From NCBI GenBank assembly GCA_017858255.1, contig JAFMBV010000008.1, positions 1-64,000 of the forward strand: DNA of 64,000 bases, read 5' to 3'. A program made the position numbers and the translations under genes. Numbering within the stretch: position 1 is the first letter of the stretch; each line of letters opens with the position of its first letter. Origin of the DNA: Bacteriovoracaceae bacterium (GTDB taxonomy: Bacteria > Bdellovibrionota > Bacteriovoracia > Bacteriovoracales > Bacteriovoracaceae). Of the stretch, positions 43,866 through 53,820 are shown piece by piece. The notes under the pieces are model-generated. The model worked only from the letters and a program-made list of their open reading frames with translations, did no database searches and had not been told where the DNA came from.

Positions 43866-44615
43866 ATGCTTAAAACAATATTCTTAACAGCAATTTACTT
43901 AATCTCACTAACTAGTATGGGCTTTGATCAAAATTATACGGAGTATCAGGAATTGCTCCAAAATAAGGTTAAAAAAGTAGGCCATCAAACTTTAGTTAAC
44001 TATAAAGAGATTAAAAAAAATCCGCAGAGACTAGAGAGAATAATAAAAAACTTAAGTGCTGTGACCCCGAAAGAATACGAGTCTTGGGAGAAATTAGAGC
44101 AATTGGCCTTTCTTATTAATAGCTATAATGTTTTCACCATCAAACTCATTATTGACCATTATCCTAAAAAATCAATAAAGGACATAGGCGGGCTCTTTAG
44201 CAATCCATGGAAGAAGAAATTCTTCAGGCTATTAGGAAAAAAGAACTTTCTCGACAATATAGAGCATAATATTATTAGAAAGAATTTTTTGGAGCCACGT
44301 ATTCACTTTGCGGTTAATTGTGCATCAATTGGTTGCCCAACTCTACACACTCTCCCCTTTGTCGCCCATAAAATAAAAGAGCAATTCTCTGATGTCACTA
44401 AGAACTTTCTCGAAGATAAGAGTAAGAACTATTATGATTCAAGTACAGACACACTTTACCTATCAAAAATTTTCAAGTGGTATGGAGATGATTTTAAAAA
44501 GATGAAGGGTATCAGTTATAAAGATTTTTTGAAGCCTTATTTTAAAGGATTCAACCCTAGTAGTTCTAATACTGATTGGCTTGATTATGATTGGGGTTTA
44601 AATACTCTTCCCTAA
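43866..44615 (+). CDS. Secreted DUF547-domain protein
   Basis: A 249-residue protein with a signal peptide (residues 1-18) and the DUF547 core: LAFLINSYNVFTIKLII, FLDNIEHNIIRKNF, PRIHFAVNCASIGCPTL and the later LYLSKIFKWYGDDFK. The conserved Asn, His and Cys suggest a catalytic pocket, but no reaction is established. GGGAGC precedes ATG. It is divergent from the ECF sigma gene and may be a target of it. Its last 50 bases overlap the convergent GT-C-like gene. Confidence 0.88.
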   Translation: MLKTIFLTAIYLISLTSMGFDQNYTEYQELLQNKVKKVGHQTLVNYKEIKKNPQRLERIIKNLSAVTPKEYESWEKLEQLAFLINSYNVFTIKLIIDHYPKKSIKDIGGLFSNPWKKKFFRLLGKKNFLDNIEHNIIRKNFLEPRIHFAVNCASIGCPTLHTLPFVAHKIKEQFSDVTKNFLEDKSKNYYDSSTDTLYLSKIFKWYGDDFKKMKGISYKDFLKPYFKGFNPSSSNTDWLDYDWGLNTLP

Positions 44616-45813
44616 GCTCCCAAAGAAAATAGAAGAAAGGTAGATGAAGTAAGGCATTTACTAAAAATAATCCATTAGGAATAGAGAGGAAATAGTAATA
44701 GCTTAAAGGACTTAGTGCCAAGTACCAAGCACCACTTCTATAACCAAAAGACAGCAGAATAACTCCCGGCCAAAGAGCATACCAAGCATTATAAACTGGA
44801 GAAAAGTAAAAGAGGCCTACAATGAAGAAGAGGAAGAGTGTTACTGTAACCTTCCCTCTTTGCCATAATAAGAAAGTAACTAAAGAGACTATAAATAAAC
44901 AGGTCGAAAAGATCTTCGCCAAGCTGAAATCAAGTGAAAGTCCATAAAACAACAGATTAATAAGCCCTGGTGCAAATAACCAACTCTCTTTGAAAGTTTT
45001 TATACCAAGACCCTTACCCATTCCTAAGTAGTAAAATAACCCCATACTAAAAATAAGAAGGAGAACCAGATAACTAACCTCTTTGTATTTCCTTTGTGCA
45101 AGTGACCATATAAAACCAAATCCACCAATAAACTTAAGATGGAAGCTCAGCAAGAAAGCACAAACTCTTATAGAGGAGGAAGTACTAAACACCCCCACAA
45201 GAAAGGGTAAAAATGCAATCAATTCAAAATGATAGTTTAAACACATTTCCCTTTGTAAAAAAATAAGAGTTAAGGGTAAGTATCGATTAGGAAAACGAGG
45301 TAACCTTCTCAGAAAACCAATAAGCCACCATATTAGAACTGCATTAAGAAGACTAAATATAAAGAGAGCAGACTTAAGTGAGAGGAAGGAAAAAACCGCA
45401 AAGAGGCCAATTATAAGAGGAGGGTAAATACTTGTCAGACCAGGATAGCCAATAAATAGAAATTCCTTAAACTCCACCATTGAAAAAAGCTCTATTGGAC
45501 TTTTTAAATAGGGGTTAAGACCAAATAAGAAGGCCTTTCCTTCAAAGAAATAACGGTAGAAATCATTTTCAAAGTAAGGAAGATGACCAAAATTAAGAAG
45601 AACTCCGAGACAAGGCCAAAGCAGACCTAAACGATCTTGACTATTTTCTTTATAAAATTGAACCAATAGAAGACCGAATAACAAGGTGCCGAAAAAGATA
45701 AATTTATGACCTGAATTTAAGGAAGTAAAATTGTGGACAATAAAAAACAAAATGGATTGTAAAGGCCATAGTCCATTAAGGAAATAACCCCTACCAAGGA
45801 TGTGTTTTTGCAT
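44566..45813 (-). CDS. GT-C-type polytopic glycosyltransferase-like membrane protein
   Basis: A 415-residue membrane protein with about ten hydrophobic segments. The first extracytoplasmic loop contains ENDFYRYFFEGKAFLFGLNPY, matching the D-x-Y-R-Y...G...GxNPY signature of polyprenol-dependent mannosyltransferases (GT87/DUF2029-like). Such enzymes move a sugar from a lipid-phosphate donor to an envelope acceptor. In the usual ExD/DD position the residues are Glu-Asn-Asp. It follows the phospholipase-D-like gene by five bases on the same strand, suggesting an envelope-lipid unit, and overlaps the DUF547 gene by 50 bases at its 3' end. Confidence 0.78.
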   Translation of the reverse strand: MQKHILGRGYFLNGLWPLQSILFFIVHNFTSLNSGHKFIFFGTLLFGLLLVQFYKENSQDRLGLLWPCLGVLLNFGHLPYFENDFYRYFFEGKAFLFGLNPYLKSPIELFSMVEFKEFLFIGYPGLTSIYPPLIIGLFAVFSFLSLKSALFIFSLLNAVLIWWLIGFLRRLPRFPNRYLPLTLIFLQREMCLNYHFELIAFLPFLVGVFSTSSSIRVCAFLLSFHLKFIGGFGFIWSLAQRKYKEVSYLVLLLIFSMGLFYYLGMGKGLGIKTFKESWLFAPGLINLLFYGLSLDFSLAKIFSTCLFIVSLVTFLLWQRGKVTVTLFLFFIVGLFYFSPVYNAWYALWPGVILLSFGYRSGAWYLALSPLSYYYFLSIPNGLFLVNALLHLPFFYFLWELREEYLNPNHNQANQY

Positions 45814-45818
45814 GAATC

Positions 45819-47384
45819 CTACATGAGAGGTTCAAGCAGTAGAGCTGGCAAAGTAAATGCTTTCATAATTTTGAGGAGTTTCTCAGTAGCATTACCATAA
45901 ACATCAGCAGGTTTCCCCTCAGATGTTTCCGCCTTATCTTTCCCAGTTATGACATAACCATTATGAGAGCGCACATTCATATCATCTAATAGATTTTTTG
46001 TGAGATCACTAGAGCCTTCACAGAAAAGCCCCATTTCAACATTATAAAAATCGGAGCGGTTGTCTATATTGTAAGTACCAATATAGAAAGTGTTGTTGTT
46101 ATACACTTGAGTTTTCTCATGCATTCCCCAACGGGTATTAGCGACCTTTTCATTTAAAACCGGATCAATGTCATCAAATTGACTATTATGGATAAAAGGC
46201 ACCAAACCGGCCTCTTGCCATTTAAATATTATACGATAAAAATTTGCTGCAACATAGAAAGCATCTGTACTCCCTAAGCTGTTGGTAAAGAGTTTAACTT
46301 TCACACCACGTCTCATTACTTCAGACAGTGCCTCTTGCCAGGCCTTATTCAACATAAAGTAGGGGCTGGCCAGATAGAGAAAGTCCTCTGTTTTGTTTTT
46401 CATAAAATCAAATAAGACATTTCTTGTAAAACGAAAGTTCTTTTTATACCTTTTAACACCAAGGCGAGTAAAGAAGTTGGCTCCTGGTTTATCAGAGACA
46501 TAAGTCACTTTTGGGCATTCAAGAATTGGGTTTTTTTGTAGAATTGGTCTAGCAATTTTCTCCATCGACTGGGATACTTCTTCCATGGACTCATGACTTT
46601 CAATCCATTCTGAAGCTTCAGACCGCAACCTATCGAGAACTTCTTGTTTATGATTATTGTAGCGTTCTCTATCATGAGATCGACGATTTAATCGATTTGA
46701 ACCGGGGTTTACATTAAGTATTCGAGATTTTTTTACAATCGAGTCATTCCAGAAAGCGTCAAAAGAATCCTGCATGGCCTTTGCAGCTGGCCCCGCGATA
46801 TAAATATCACGATCTGTAAAATTATACTCTTCATCAAAGTCAAAATAATCATCTCCAATATTACGACCACCAGTAATTCCCTCAACACCGTCAATCACCA
46901 ATATTTTACGATGAGTTCTAAATTGAGCGGTCGATGGATCTAGTCCACGATTATAATGACGAAGATCAATTCCATACTTATTAACGGCTTCTGCAAAAAA
47001 CTCGTCCAATTCGATGACAGTAATGGATTTATCCAAAATGATTCGAATATCGATGCCTTCTTTGGCCCTTTTGATTAATTCATGAAATAGAAGAAGACCC
47101 GCCTTATCTTTTTCCCAAATAAAATATTCAATGCTAATTCGTTTTTTTGCTTTCTTAATAAGATCGATTCTTTTTTGAAAAGAAGCTATGCCACTATGAA
47201 GAATCTGTATTTCATTTTTCACACCAGATTGTTTTGAATCATTCACGAAGAAATAAGGGTAATTATCACCACTAACACCAGCATGCGCCAGCGAGGTTAA
47301 AATATTGAAGATGAATATAATCCCTAGAAAAATAAGACCCTTCACAGGTGGTAATCTCCTTATAACATTCAATTTGCAAAGCAT
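45819..47384 (-). CDS. Phospholipase D / cardiolipin-synthase-family protein, exported
   Basis: A 521-residue protein with a signal peptide or anchor (LIFLGIIFIFNILTSLAHA) after a basic start at ATG 47384; a TTG at 47417 is possible. Two HKD-type motifs: HRKILVID with GGRNIGDDYFD, and HEKTQVYN with GTYNIDNRSDFYN. In the second the terminal Asp is Asn, but the catalytic His and Lys remain. About 75 residues between the two lobes are unusually charged (residues 215-290). The family hydrolyses or transfers phosphatidyl groups. Predicted periplasmic location and pairing with a GT-C protein suggest membrane-lipid remodelling. Confidence 0.88.
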   Translation of the reverse strand: MLCKLNVIRRLPPVKGLIFLGIIFIFNILTSLAHAGVSGDNYPYFFVNDSKQSGVKNEIQILHSGIASFQKRIDLIKKAKKRISIEYFIWEKDKAGLLLFHELIKRAKEGIDIRIILDKSITVIELDEFFAEAVNKYGIDLRHYNRGLDPSTAQFRTHRKILVIDGVEGITGGRNIGDDYFDFDEEYNFTDRDIYIAGPAAKAMQDSFDAFWNDSIVKKSRILNVNPGSNRLNRRSHDRERYNNHKQEVLDRLRSEASEWIESHESMEEVSQSMEKIARPILQKNPILECPKVTYVSDKPGANFFTRLGVKRYKKNFRFTRNVLFDFMKNKTEDFLYLASPYFMLNKAWQEALSEVMRRGVKVKLFTNSLGSTDAFYVAANFYRIIFKWQEAGLVPFIHNSQFDDIDPVLNEKVANTRWGMHEKTQVYNNNTFYIGTYNIDNRSDFYNVEMGLFCEGSSDLTKNLLDDMNVRSHNGYVITGKDKAETSEGKPADVYGNATEKLLKIMKAFTLPALLLEPLM

Positions 47385-47664
47385 TGTTCTAATGTAGTAT
47401 TGCAAGTTTGAAACCAATCATTAGATATAATCTTAACCACTTAGCGTTTCAAAAGTGAGACCCACTTAACACCTGACAAAATAATGGCCGGGTTATTACG
47501 AAGTCGTCTTTGCTTAAAATCAATATAATAAATATTTGAGAAATAGTGTTGAAATGTGGCCATATTTACAGGGACTGTCAGTTTTTTGATTATATAATAT
47601 CAGCCACTTAGGCTCAATACTTATAAATTTTATTGATTCGTATAAACTACCGATAAGGGAATAT

Positions 47665-48798
47665 ATGAAGAAAACCGAGGTCCACAAATTATTGGGTGAT
47701 AAAACTACAATGCTGGAAGAGATGATTAATGCGTCTCCCTCCTGTCTAAAGGTTATCGATGTGCGTGGTCGACTACTTCATATGAATACTCGCGGTCTAA
47801 ACCTTATTGAGGCCAAGGACATTGATAGCGTTATCCTCGCTGATGTTTACTCTATCGTCCATGAAGACCATCGCGATAATTTTATAAAATTTAATGAGAA
47901 GATTTGCTCTGGCGAAAAAGGCACCCTCATTTTTGAAATCATTGGTCTCGAAGGAACCAAAAGATGGATGGAAAGTTATGCTTCACCCTATCCTCTTGAT
48001 AATGGCGAACTAGCTCATATTGCCATCACAAATGACATCACCCAAAAGATTAATTTTCAAAAAGAACTGGAGAATAAAGAGAAACTGATACATGAGAGCT
48101 CAAAGCTTGCTTCTTTAGGAAAACTAGCAGGTGGAATAGCTCATGAAATTAATAATCCCCTTACTATAATCTCAGGTAAGGCCCAACAACTCTATAAGAA
48201 AATAAATGAAGAAGATATAGACCCACTTTTTTTCCAACAAAGTATTGAAAAAATTGATGATACCGTAAAGCGTATTTCAAAAATCATCCTAGGACTAAGA
48301 ACGTTTTCTCACAAAGGTCATGAATTAGAAATGACCATTATCTCCTTAGGAGATGTTATAGAAGAAACTCTAGACCTTTGTATGGAAAAATTTAAAAGTA
48401 AAGGGACTGAAGTTAGAATTAATCTCGATGAAAACATAATGATCAAAGGCTGTAAAATTCAACTCTCTCAAGTTTTTATCAATCTTTTAAATAATTCATT
48501 TGATGAAATTCAGGACAATCAACAACCTTGGATCGAAATTAAGGCCCAGAAACTTAGGGGTGAAGTTCATATTACAGTAACTGATAGTGGCGACGGTATT
48601 CCTAAAGAGAATCAAGAAAACCTAATGGCGCCATTCTATACGACTAAAGAAGTTGGAGAAGGAACAGGTTTAGGCCTTTCTATTTCCATGGGAATCATTA
48701 AGTCTCACCAAGGTCTTTTTTATTACAATCCTCAATCTGATAATACTCAATTCGTGATCAGCCTTCCCCTAGCATCCTCACTTAAAAAGGCTTCTTAA
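47665..48798 (+). CDS. PAS-domain sensor histidine kinase
   Basis: A 377-residue soluble kinase: PAS domain with PAC end (residues 15-135; SPSCLKVIDVRGRLLHMN ... AHIAITNDITQK), HisKA with the phospho-His in AHEINNPLTIISG, and HATPase with NLLNNSFDEI (N-box), DSGDGIP (G1) and GEGTGLGLSISMGI (G2). No transmembrane segment and no adjacent response regulator, so it is an orphan kinase. AAGGGA precedes the ATG. The 3' end overlaps the convergent gene by four bases. The 247-base upstream gap is AT-rich and contains a TATAAT-like box near 47595 but nothing firm. Confidence 0.92.
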   Translation: MKKTEVHKLLGDKTTMLEEMINASPSCLKVIDVRGRLLHMNTRGLNLIEAKDIDSVILADVYSIVHEDHRDNFIKFNEKICSGEKGTLIFEIIGLEGTKRWMESYASPYPLDNGELAHIAITNDITQKINFQKELENKEKLIHESSKLASLGKLAGGIAHEINNPLTIISGKAQQLYKKINEEDIDPLFFQQSIEKIDDTVKRISKIILGLRTFSHKGHELEMTIISLGDVIEETLDLCMEKFKSKGTEVRINLDENIMIKGCKIQLSQVFINLLNNSFDEIQDNQQPWIEIKAQKLRGEVHITVTDSGDGIPKENQENLMAPFYTTKEVGEGTGLGLSISMGIIKSHQGLFYYNPQSDNTQFVISLPLASSLKKAS

Positions 48799-49613
48799 GG
48801 CAGAGAGATGGTCACAAAAGGTCTCTTCACTACGACATAAGGTGTTTGTAGTTTCTCGAGTTCATCAAAAACTTTATCTGTAATCGTAAGAAAGCTCGCT
48901 TTTACTTTATCAAGCCTTATAACAATTTCGTTATTCTTATATTCAATATACCCTTCGGCCTTTACGGTAACCGAGACATCGACATCTGCCTTAACTTTAA
49001 AATTTAATTTACCTTTTTTTATTAAAACATTCAGATTTTTTAAAATAACACTATTACTATTTGCCTTCTGGCTACCCTTGAGAATCTGGTTCCAAAAATT
49101 ACGCCATCCACTTGCGCCACGACCGAGCTCAGCAGTTGAGAGTTCTTTAAAACTTAAATCTCCATCCTGGGTACATACTTCAAGGAGTTGTTTAAAGAAA
49201 TCGCTCTCAGAAATAGAACCAGCACAGCTAGCATTGAGATTGGCTAGACTCACCTTTTGTTGAGAGTCCTCACCCTTTAACTCTAGTAGACTAATTTCAC
49301 CTTTTGAGCCGCTTGTGAGGGTGCTAAAATTGGTCCAATCGACTTTCTTTAAATCGAAGATGAAGCTTGGCACCTCGTCAAAAATTTGTTCTCCTCTTTG
49401 CGAGACCAATCTAAACTGATCTGTCTCTTTATATACTTGAAAGGAAATATTGCTTAGGTCAGGTTGGTCAGGTAACTGCCATGTAAGAGCATTAGCATTG
49501 CCAAATGAGCCATCATAAGACCCCGTAAAGTTTTCTACATTCATAGGTTTGAAAGTCTCAGCAAAAGAGCTAAAAACGAAAAATAGACCTACAATAAAGA
49601 TCATGTACTTCAT
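48795..49613 (-). CDS. Exported protein of unknown function
   Basis: A 272-residue protein with a signal peptide (residues 1-18, cleavage SFA before ETF). The N-terminal half is beta-rich; the C-terminal half (about residues 180-272) alternates basic and hydrophobic strands (ILKNLNVLIKKGKLNFKVKAD, KAEGYIEYKNNEIVIRLDKVKASFL), recalling lipid-binding or AsmA/LmeA-like strands, but the similarity is only general. Two Cys are present (SCAGS, VCTQ). Good ribosome binding site (GAGGAAA). Not recognised. Confidence 0.7.
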   Translation of the reverse strand: MKYMIFIVGLFFVFSSFAETFKPMNVENFTGSYDGSFGNANALTWQLPDQPDLSNISFQVYKETDQFRLVSQRGEQIFDEVPSFIFDLKKVDWTNFSTLTSGSKGEISLLELKGEDSQQKVSLANLNASCAGSISESDFFKQLLEVCTQDGDLSFKELSTAELGRGASGWRNFWNQILKGSQKANSNSVILKNLNVLIKKGKLNFKVKADVDVSVTVKAEGYIEYKNNEIVIRLDKVKASFLTITDKVFDELEKLQTPYVVVKRPFVTISLP

Positions 49614-49833
49614 ATTATTTTCCTCTGTGGTTTTAAAGCTTTTCGGAAAGCGCCATAAGACTAAAAGTTGAGTAGCTTCAAATCAGGAAAAAGGGCAAAG
49701 AGTTCCAGTAACAAGCTTGATAAAAGACAACTAGGTAATAAATCAAGGCCCCCCTTATAACAGGGATTGATACTGGCCAAAGATAGTTGGATTTTCTAAA
49801 TTAAAGAGGTTAATTAAATAACTAGGTTTAACA

Positions 49834-51285
49834 ATGAACAAACGATTCTTTGCGTTCTTATCCATGGCCATAGGTCCCTACTTAATTCTAAGTATCGCCC
49901 AACCTAACCACTATAAAGTCATGGCGATTTTTATTTCTATTGTTATGATGTGGTTCACAGAGATTGTTCCCCTTGCTGTCACAGGATTAATGGTTCCACT
50001 ACTGGCCATTCTTTATGGTGCGGTGTCGACCAAGGAGGCCTTCGCCCCATTTGGTAATCAAATTTTATTCCTCTTTATGGGTTCCTTCTTTATTGCAAAG
50101 GCCATGGAGAAACACGGTTGGGATAAGAGAATGGCCTATACATTCTTAAGCTCCTCCTTTGGTGCAAAATCATTACAAGGAGTCCTTGTTCAGGTGGCGC
50201 TAATTTGCTGGATTCTTTCTATGTGGATTAGTAATACCGCAACCTGTGCCATTGTAGTCCCTATCATTCTTGGACTGATGGATACTTTAAAAGACAACCT
50301 TAAAGAAAGTAAACATCAGGAGAACCTACAGACATCGTTTCTTTTAACAGCAGCATTTGCAAGTTCAATTGGAGGAATGGCAACTCCAGTAGGAAGTCCT
50401 CCCAATTTAATGGCGATTCAATTTTTAAAAAATAAAGGTATTAATATCTCATTTCTTGAATGGATGGGCTACGGACTCCCGGTCAGCCTCGCAATGCTAG
50501 GCGCGCTCATTCTAATTTTAAAATGGCGTTACCCCTTACCAAAAGTAGAACTAAAAGAGGTTAGGAAATTATTTAAGGTTGAATTAGAAAGTCTTGGTAA
50601 GACTAAGAAAACTGAATGGCAAATTATGGCAGTATTCTTAATGGCCGTTATTTTATGGATATTACCTGGAGTCTTAACATTGATACTGCCCCTTCACTTA
50701 CAACCTATGGCCCAAACAATCCAAGATGCCTTACCAATGGGAGGCGTAGGAGTGCTTGCAAGTACCTTTCTCTTTGTCCTTCCTGGCAATAAACCAGGCG
50801 AGACAAACCTTTCGTGGAGTGAGGCCAACACAATCGACTGGGGCACAATATGGCTCTTTGGTGGCGGTCTTGCCATGGGCTCCCTCCTCGATAAAAGTGG
50901 GCTGGCCGCCGACGTTGGGGGGCTTTTATTCGGAGGTGGAATTAACTTTTATCTCCTGGCCTTGATTGTCATCATAACAGGAGTTCTTCTCTCTGAGTTT
51001 AGCTCTAATACAGCTTCTACGGCCATTCTCGTCCCTCTACTGTTAGGCAGCCTGAGTATCTGGGGTGAAGTCCACACAACATCCCTCATTATTGCAGCGG
51101 CATTTGGGGCAAGTTTTGGTTTTATGCTCCCCGTCTCGACCCCACCTAATGCCATTGTGTTTGGAACGGGTAAACTCCCTTTAAGAGAAATGATTAAAAC
51201 CGGCTCCCTTTTTGATGTCACTGGAATTGCAATTATCTGGTTATTTTTAAGCTTAGGACTAATCTTTAGAATAACTTTTTACTAA
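49834..51285 (+). CDS. SLC13/DASS-family anion:sodium symporter
   Basis: A 483-residue polytopic membrane protein with the two family SNT motifs: ISNTATCAIVVP and SSNTASTAILVPLLL, each in a re-entrant hairpin, plus GGMATPVGSPPNLMAI and PVSTPPNAIVFG. DASS transporters import dicarboxylates, citrate or sulfate with sodium. The second SSNT block fits the sodium:sulfate symporter signature. Substrate is not resolved. The start ATG 49834 is followed by the first membrane helix. Single gene, convergent with the large protein at 51298. Confidence 0.93.
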   Translation: MNKRFFAFLSMAIGPYLILSIAQPNHYKVMAIFISIVMMWFTEIVPLAVTGLMVPLLAILYGAVSTKEAFAPFGNQILFLFMGSFFIAKAMEKHGWDKRMAYTFLSSSFGAKSLQGVLVQVALICWILSMWISNTATCAIVVPIILGLMDTLKDNLKESKHQENLQTSFLLTAAFASSIGGMATPVGSPPNLMAIQFLKNKGINISFLEWMGYGLPVSLAMLGALILILKWRYPLPKVELKEVRKLFKVELESLGKTKKTEWQIMAVFLMAVILWILPGVLTLILPLHLQPMAQTIQDALPMGGVGVLASTFLFVLPGNKPGETNLSWSEANTIDWGTIWLFGGGLAMGSLLDKSGLAADVGGLLFGGGINFYLLALIVIITGVLLSEFSSNTASTAILVPLLLGSLSIWGEVHTTSLIIAAAFGASFGFMLPVSTPPNAIVFGTGKLPLREMIKTGSLFDVTGIAIIWLFLSLGLIFRITFY

Positions 51286-51297
51286 AATAATCTTTTA

Positions 51298-53658
51298 TCA
51301 AAGCTCTAGACGGCCTTGAGATTGAATAATGAGATAACGCTTTTTAATTAGTTGAAAAATATCTTTAGAAGAGTCGCGAATGATTGCCTCTTTAGAATAG
51401 TTATAGACTTCATCCTTATTCTTAGTTTCGACTTTGGGTGAAAATCCTAAAAGACTTTTATTCCCTAAGGACTTTGCCACACGTAATCTCTCTCTCAAGG
51501 ATGTTCTTAAAGCAGTGCGCTCTTGACGAGGAGAGACCAGGCTCTTTCTTCTCGCTATGGTATATTGTGAGCTTACTTTTGGATTAAGCTGTGTATTATT
51601 ACTATTTCCTTTGAAGTAGTCACTAAGTCCTGGCTTAATAGTTTCAAAGGCTCCTGCAATCGTCCTTGCCGTAACTTTATTATCAATAAGATTACCTACT
51701 TTTCTAGACAGAAGTTTACGTGCATTAAGATTCATTTTTGAAGTAAGCGCCCCCGCTTTTGAAAACCCTTGCACGCCTTTACCTGGTTGTCCGTTAAAAA
51801 TAAGGTTACTTGAACGACTTACCAAGGCCCCTAACTGATAAGAGAAGACACCAAACTCATTTTTAGTCTTCATGGATAACTTAGTTGGATAGCGGCTTTG
51901 CATGCAGCTTTTTTTTGCTCGACAAGAACAATCTTCATCTGCAACGACAAAACGTTTAGTTCTCTTAAAACAACTAATTGGTGTTTTAAGTGGATTACTT
52001 TGATTACTGGCCATGGCATTGGGGATAAGGAAGTCTATAAAATTATGATAACTTGTTAAGCGCCCCGAAAGATCACTAGTATCAAGACGGCTTAAATCAG
52101 ATGAGGATAGATTATTAAGAGTTTGTTGAATATCGCTTTGACTAATCTGCACTTCAGAATTAACCAGCTCACTCACTTGCTCTTCACTTATATTACCCTC
52201 TCTAATTTGATCTTGAACAAGATCATTAAGTCCATTTTGAATACTAGTTTTAATTTCACCTTCTCTTGCCCTAAGCCCCTCGGCCACTATCTCCTCAATT
52301 TCTGGAAGTAGTTTTTGCTTGAGCTCCCTAATGAGCTCCGCCCCTGCGGGAAAACTAGCGTCTAGGGCACTCAGTTTATCTTCTATAGAGGTAACAAAAA
52401 TATCCATCTCTTTGGCTTGTTTCTCTAAAAATGTAGCTGCTTTTTTAAGTTTAACAGACGCTAAATAAGCAATTCCCGCCATTGCCAGAAAAACAACACC
52501 ACGGCCAACGGCTGAATTATAAATTTTATCCGCAAATTTTTGTTCAAAACCTAAATAGGCTGCTGCGAGGCCTCCCCCGACGGGAATACCAATTTTATCT
52601 AAATCACCAACGGAAGCGAATCCTGCTTGTGCACTTGGAATTATTTTCCAAAGAAGAGCGGCGATCAGTGAATCATTCTTTGAGGTCCTGTCATTATTGG
52701 TTACACCTACACAAGTGCCACCACCAGTAAATATGTTGAAACTTTCAGCAGCGGCCAATCCGGAGGCTACGGTATATCCAATTGCAGCGACTTTGGCGTT
52801 TCGAGATTTTTTCTTAGAAGTCTCAGCAGCAAGCTCGAGCGATTCTTGTAAAGATCTTAAAGCACCAAACTGACGATCCTTTGCCGTTTTCAGATGAACC
52901 CTAATTTCTTCAGCTATGGCCTGTAATTCGTCAATTTCTGGTTTTTTAGCTTCAAGGTATTTTTCAAAATCACTTAAATTCTTCGCTTTAAAGTCATTCT
53001 CTAATTTACCAATAATAGTTTTGACTCTCTCAATCTTCTTTTCAATATACGCTGGAATCTTTGTGGCATTTTGCAGGGTTTGGATATCGTCCATCCTAAT
53101 TTGAAACCCTTTCCAAATCATTACTTCTAAAGCAACCCACGCCCCACTGGTGCCAGCAAAGGTAATGGCCGAGGGTTGATTATAACAACGAACACCGACG
53201 ACAATCCCAAGCAGACTCGCAAAGGCCAGACCTATGACTGAAGAAGCTAATCCAGGAACCAGATCCTTGGTAACGCCACCTTCAATTTCCGAACCTTTCT
53301 TATTCGCATATGAGTTAAGGCGATTTTTAAACTTATCCCTCTCCCCTTCGTCTTGTAGAGAGGCCAGACTTAAGTTGTCAATTTCAGCATCACTGTAGCC
53401 AAGAAGTTTTAAGGCTTCACGGTCATTATCAGTAAGCACAGGTTTTGTATCCTCACTAAAATCATTGGCAAGATCTTGAAGATTTTGAGAAATCTCTAGG
53501 CCCTCTAAGGCCTCACGCTCGATATTTGTCAGATCACCAAGCTCATCAAATACATTGTTTGCATAAACGTAATTTAAAGGAAGTAGAGCCGAGATCAACC
53601 ACAAATGGAGACCAAGGAAAAGTGCGTTGCACTTGTAAATTTTTTCAATGATTTTCAC
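51298..53658 (-). CDS. Large envelope protein with coiled coils and internal AxA motifs
   Basis: I place the start at GTG 53658 because it opens a normal signal peptide (MKIIEKIYKCNALFLGLHLW ... LNYVYA before NN); a GTG at 53739 adds 27 residues. No binding site is clear for either. The mature chain of about 750 residues has a Gly/Ala hydrophobic segment, coiled coils (about 205-285 and 400-470 of the longer form), a hydrophobic region SAVGRGVVFLAMAGIAYLA, and a basic C-terminal quarter with a CSCRAKKSC cluster. Two interior hydrophobic runs end in PSAQA and PNAMA, like signal-peptidase sites. No family recognised; the pattern resembles lineage-specific proteins of predatory bacteria. Confidence 0.76.
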   Translation of the reverse strand: MKIIEKIYKCNALFLGLHLWLISALLPLNYVYANNVFDELGDLTNIEREALEGLEISQNLQDLANDFSEDTKPVLTDNDREALKLLGYSDAEIDNLSLASLQDEGERDKFKNRLNSYANKKGSEIEGGVTKDLVPGLASSVIGLAFASLLGIVVGVRCYNQPSAITFAGTSGAWVALEVMIWKGFQIRMDDIQTLQNATKIPAYIEKKIERVKTIIGKLENDFKAKNLSDFEKYLEAKKPEIDELQAIAEEIRVHLKTAKDRQFGALRSLQESLELAAETSKKKSRNAKVAAIGYTVASGLAAAESFNIFTGGGTCVGVTNNDRTSKNDSLIAALLWKIIPSAQAGFASVGDLDKIGIPVGGGLAAAYLGFEQKFADKIYNSAVGRGVVFLAMAGIAYLASVKLKKAATFLEKQAKEMDIFVTSIEDKLSALDASFPAGAELIRELKQKLLPEIEEIVAEGLRAREGEIKTSIQNGLNDLVQDQIREGNISEEQVSELVNSEVQISQSDIQQTLNNLSSSDLSRLDTSDLSGRLTSYHNFIDFLIPNAMASNQSNPLKTPISCFKRTKRFVVADEDCSCRAKKSCMQSRYPTKLSMKTKNEFGVFSYQLGALVSRSSNLIFNGQPGKGVQGFSKAGALTSKMNLNARKLLSRKVGNLIDNKVTARTIAGAFETIKPGLSDYFKGNSNNTQLNPKVSSQYTIARRKSLVSPRQERTALRTSLRERLRVAKSLGNKSLLGFSPKVETKNKDEVYNYSKEAIIRDSSKDIFQLIKKRYLIIQSQGRLEL

Positions 53659-53820
53659 AACATGTAGAATACTAGAAAATAAGATTTGGTGCTTGTTTTT
53701 ATCTATAATCAATAACTTAGAAAACAGATCCTTACCCACAATATTGGCAAAGATCCACCTCTTGATTCTTAAACAATAAAATTATTTTAATTAACCATTA
53801 TAGTAAACAGTTAAGTCAAA

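Noticed and set aside
45819-47384. Classical bacterial cardiolipin synthase A name
   Set aside because: It has an export signal, a charged insert and an HKN second motif, so only the broader phospholipase-D family is claimed.
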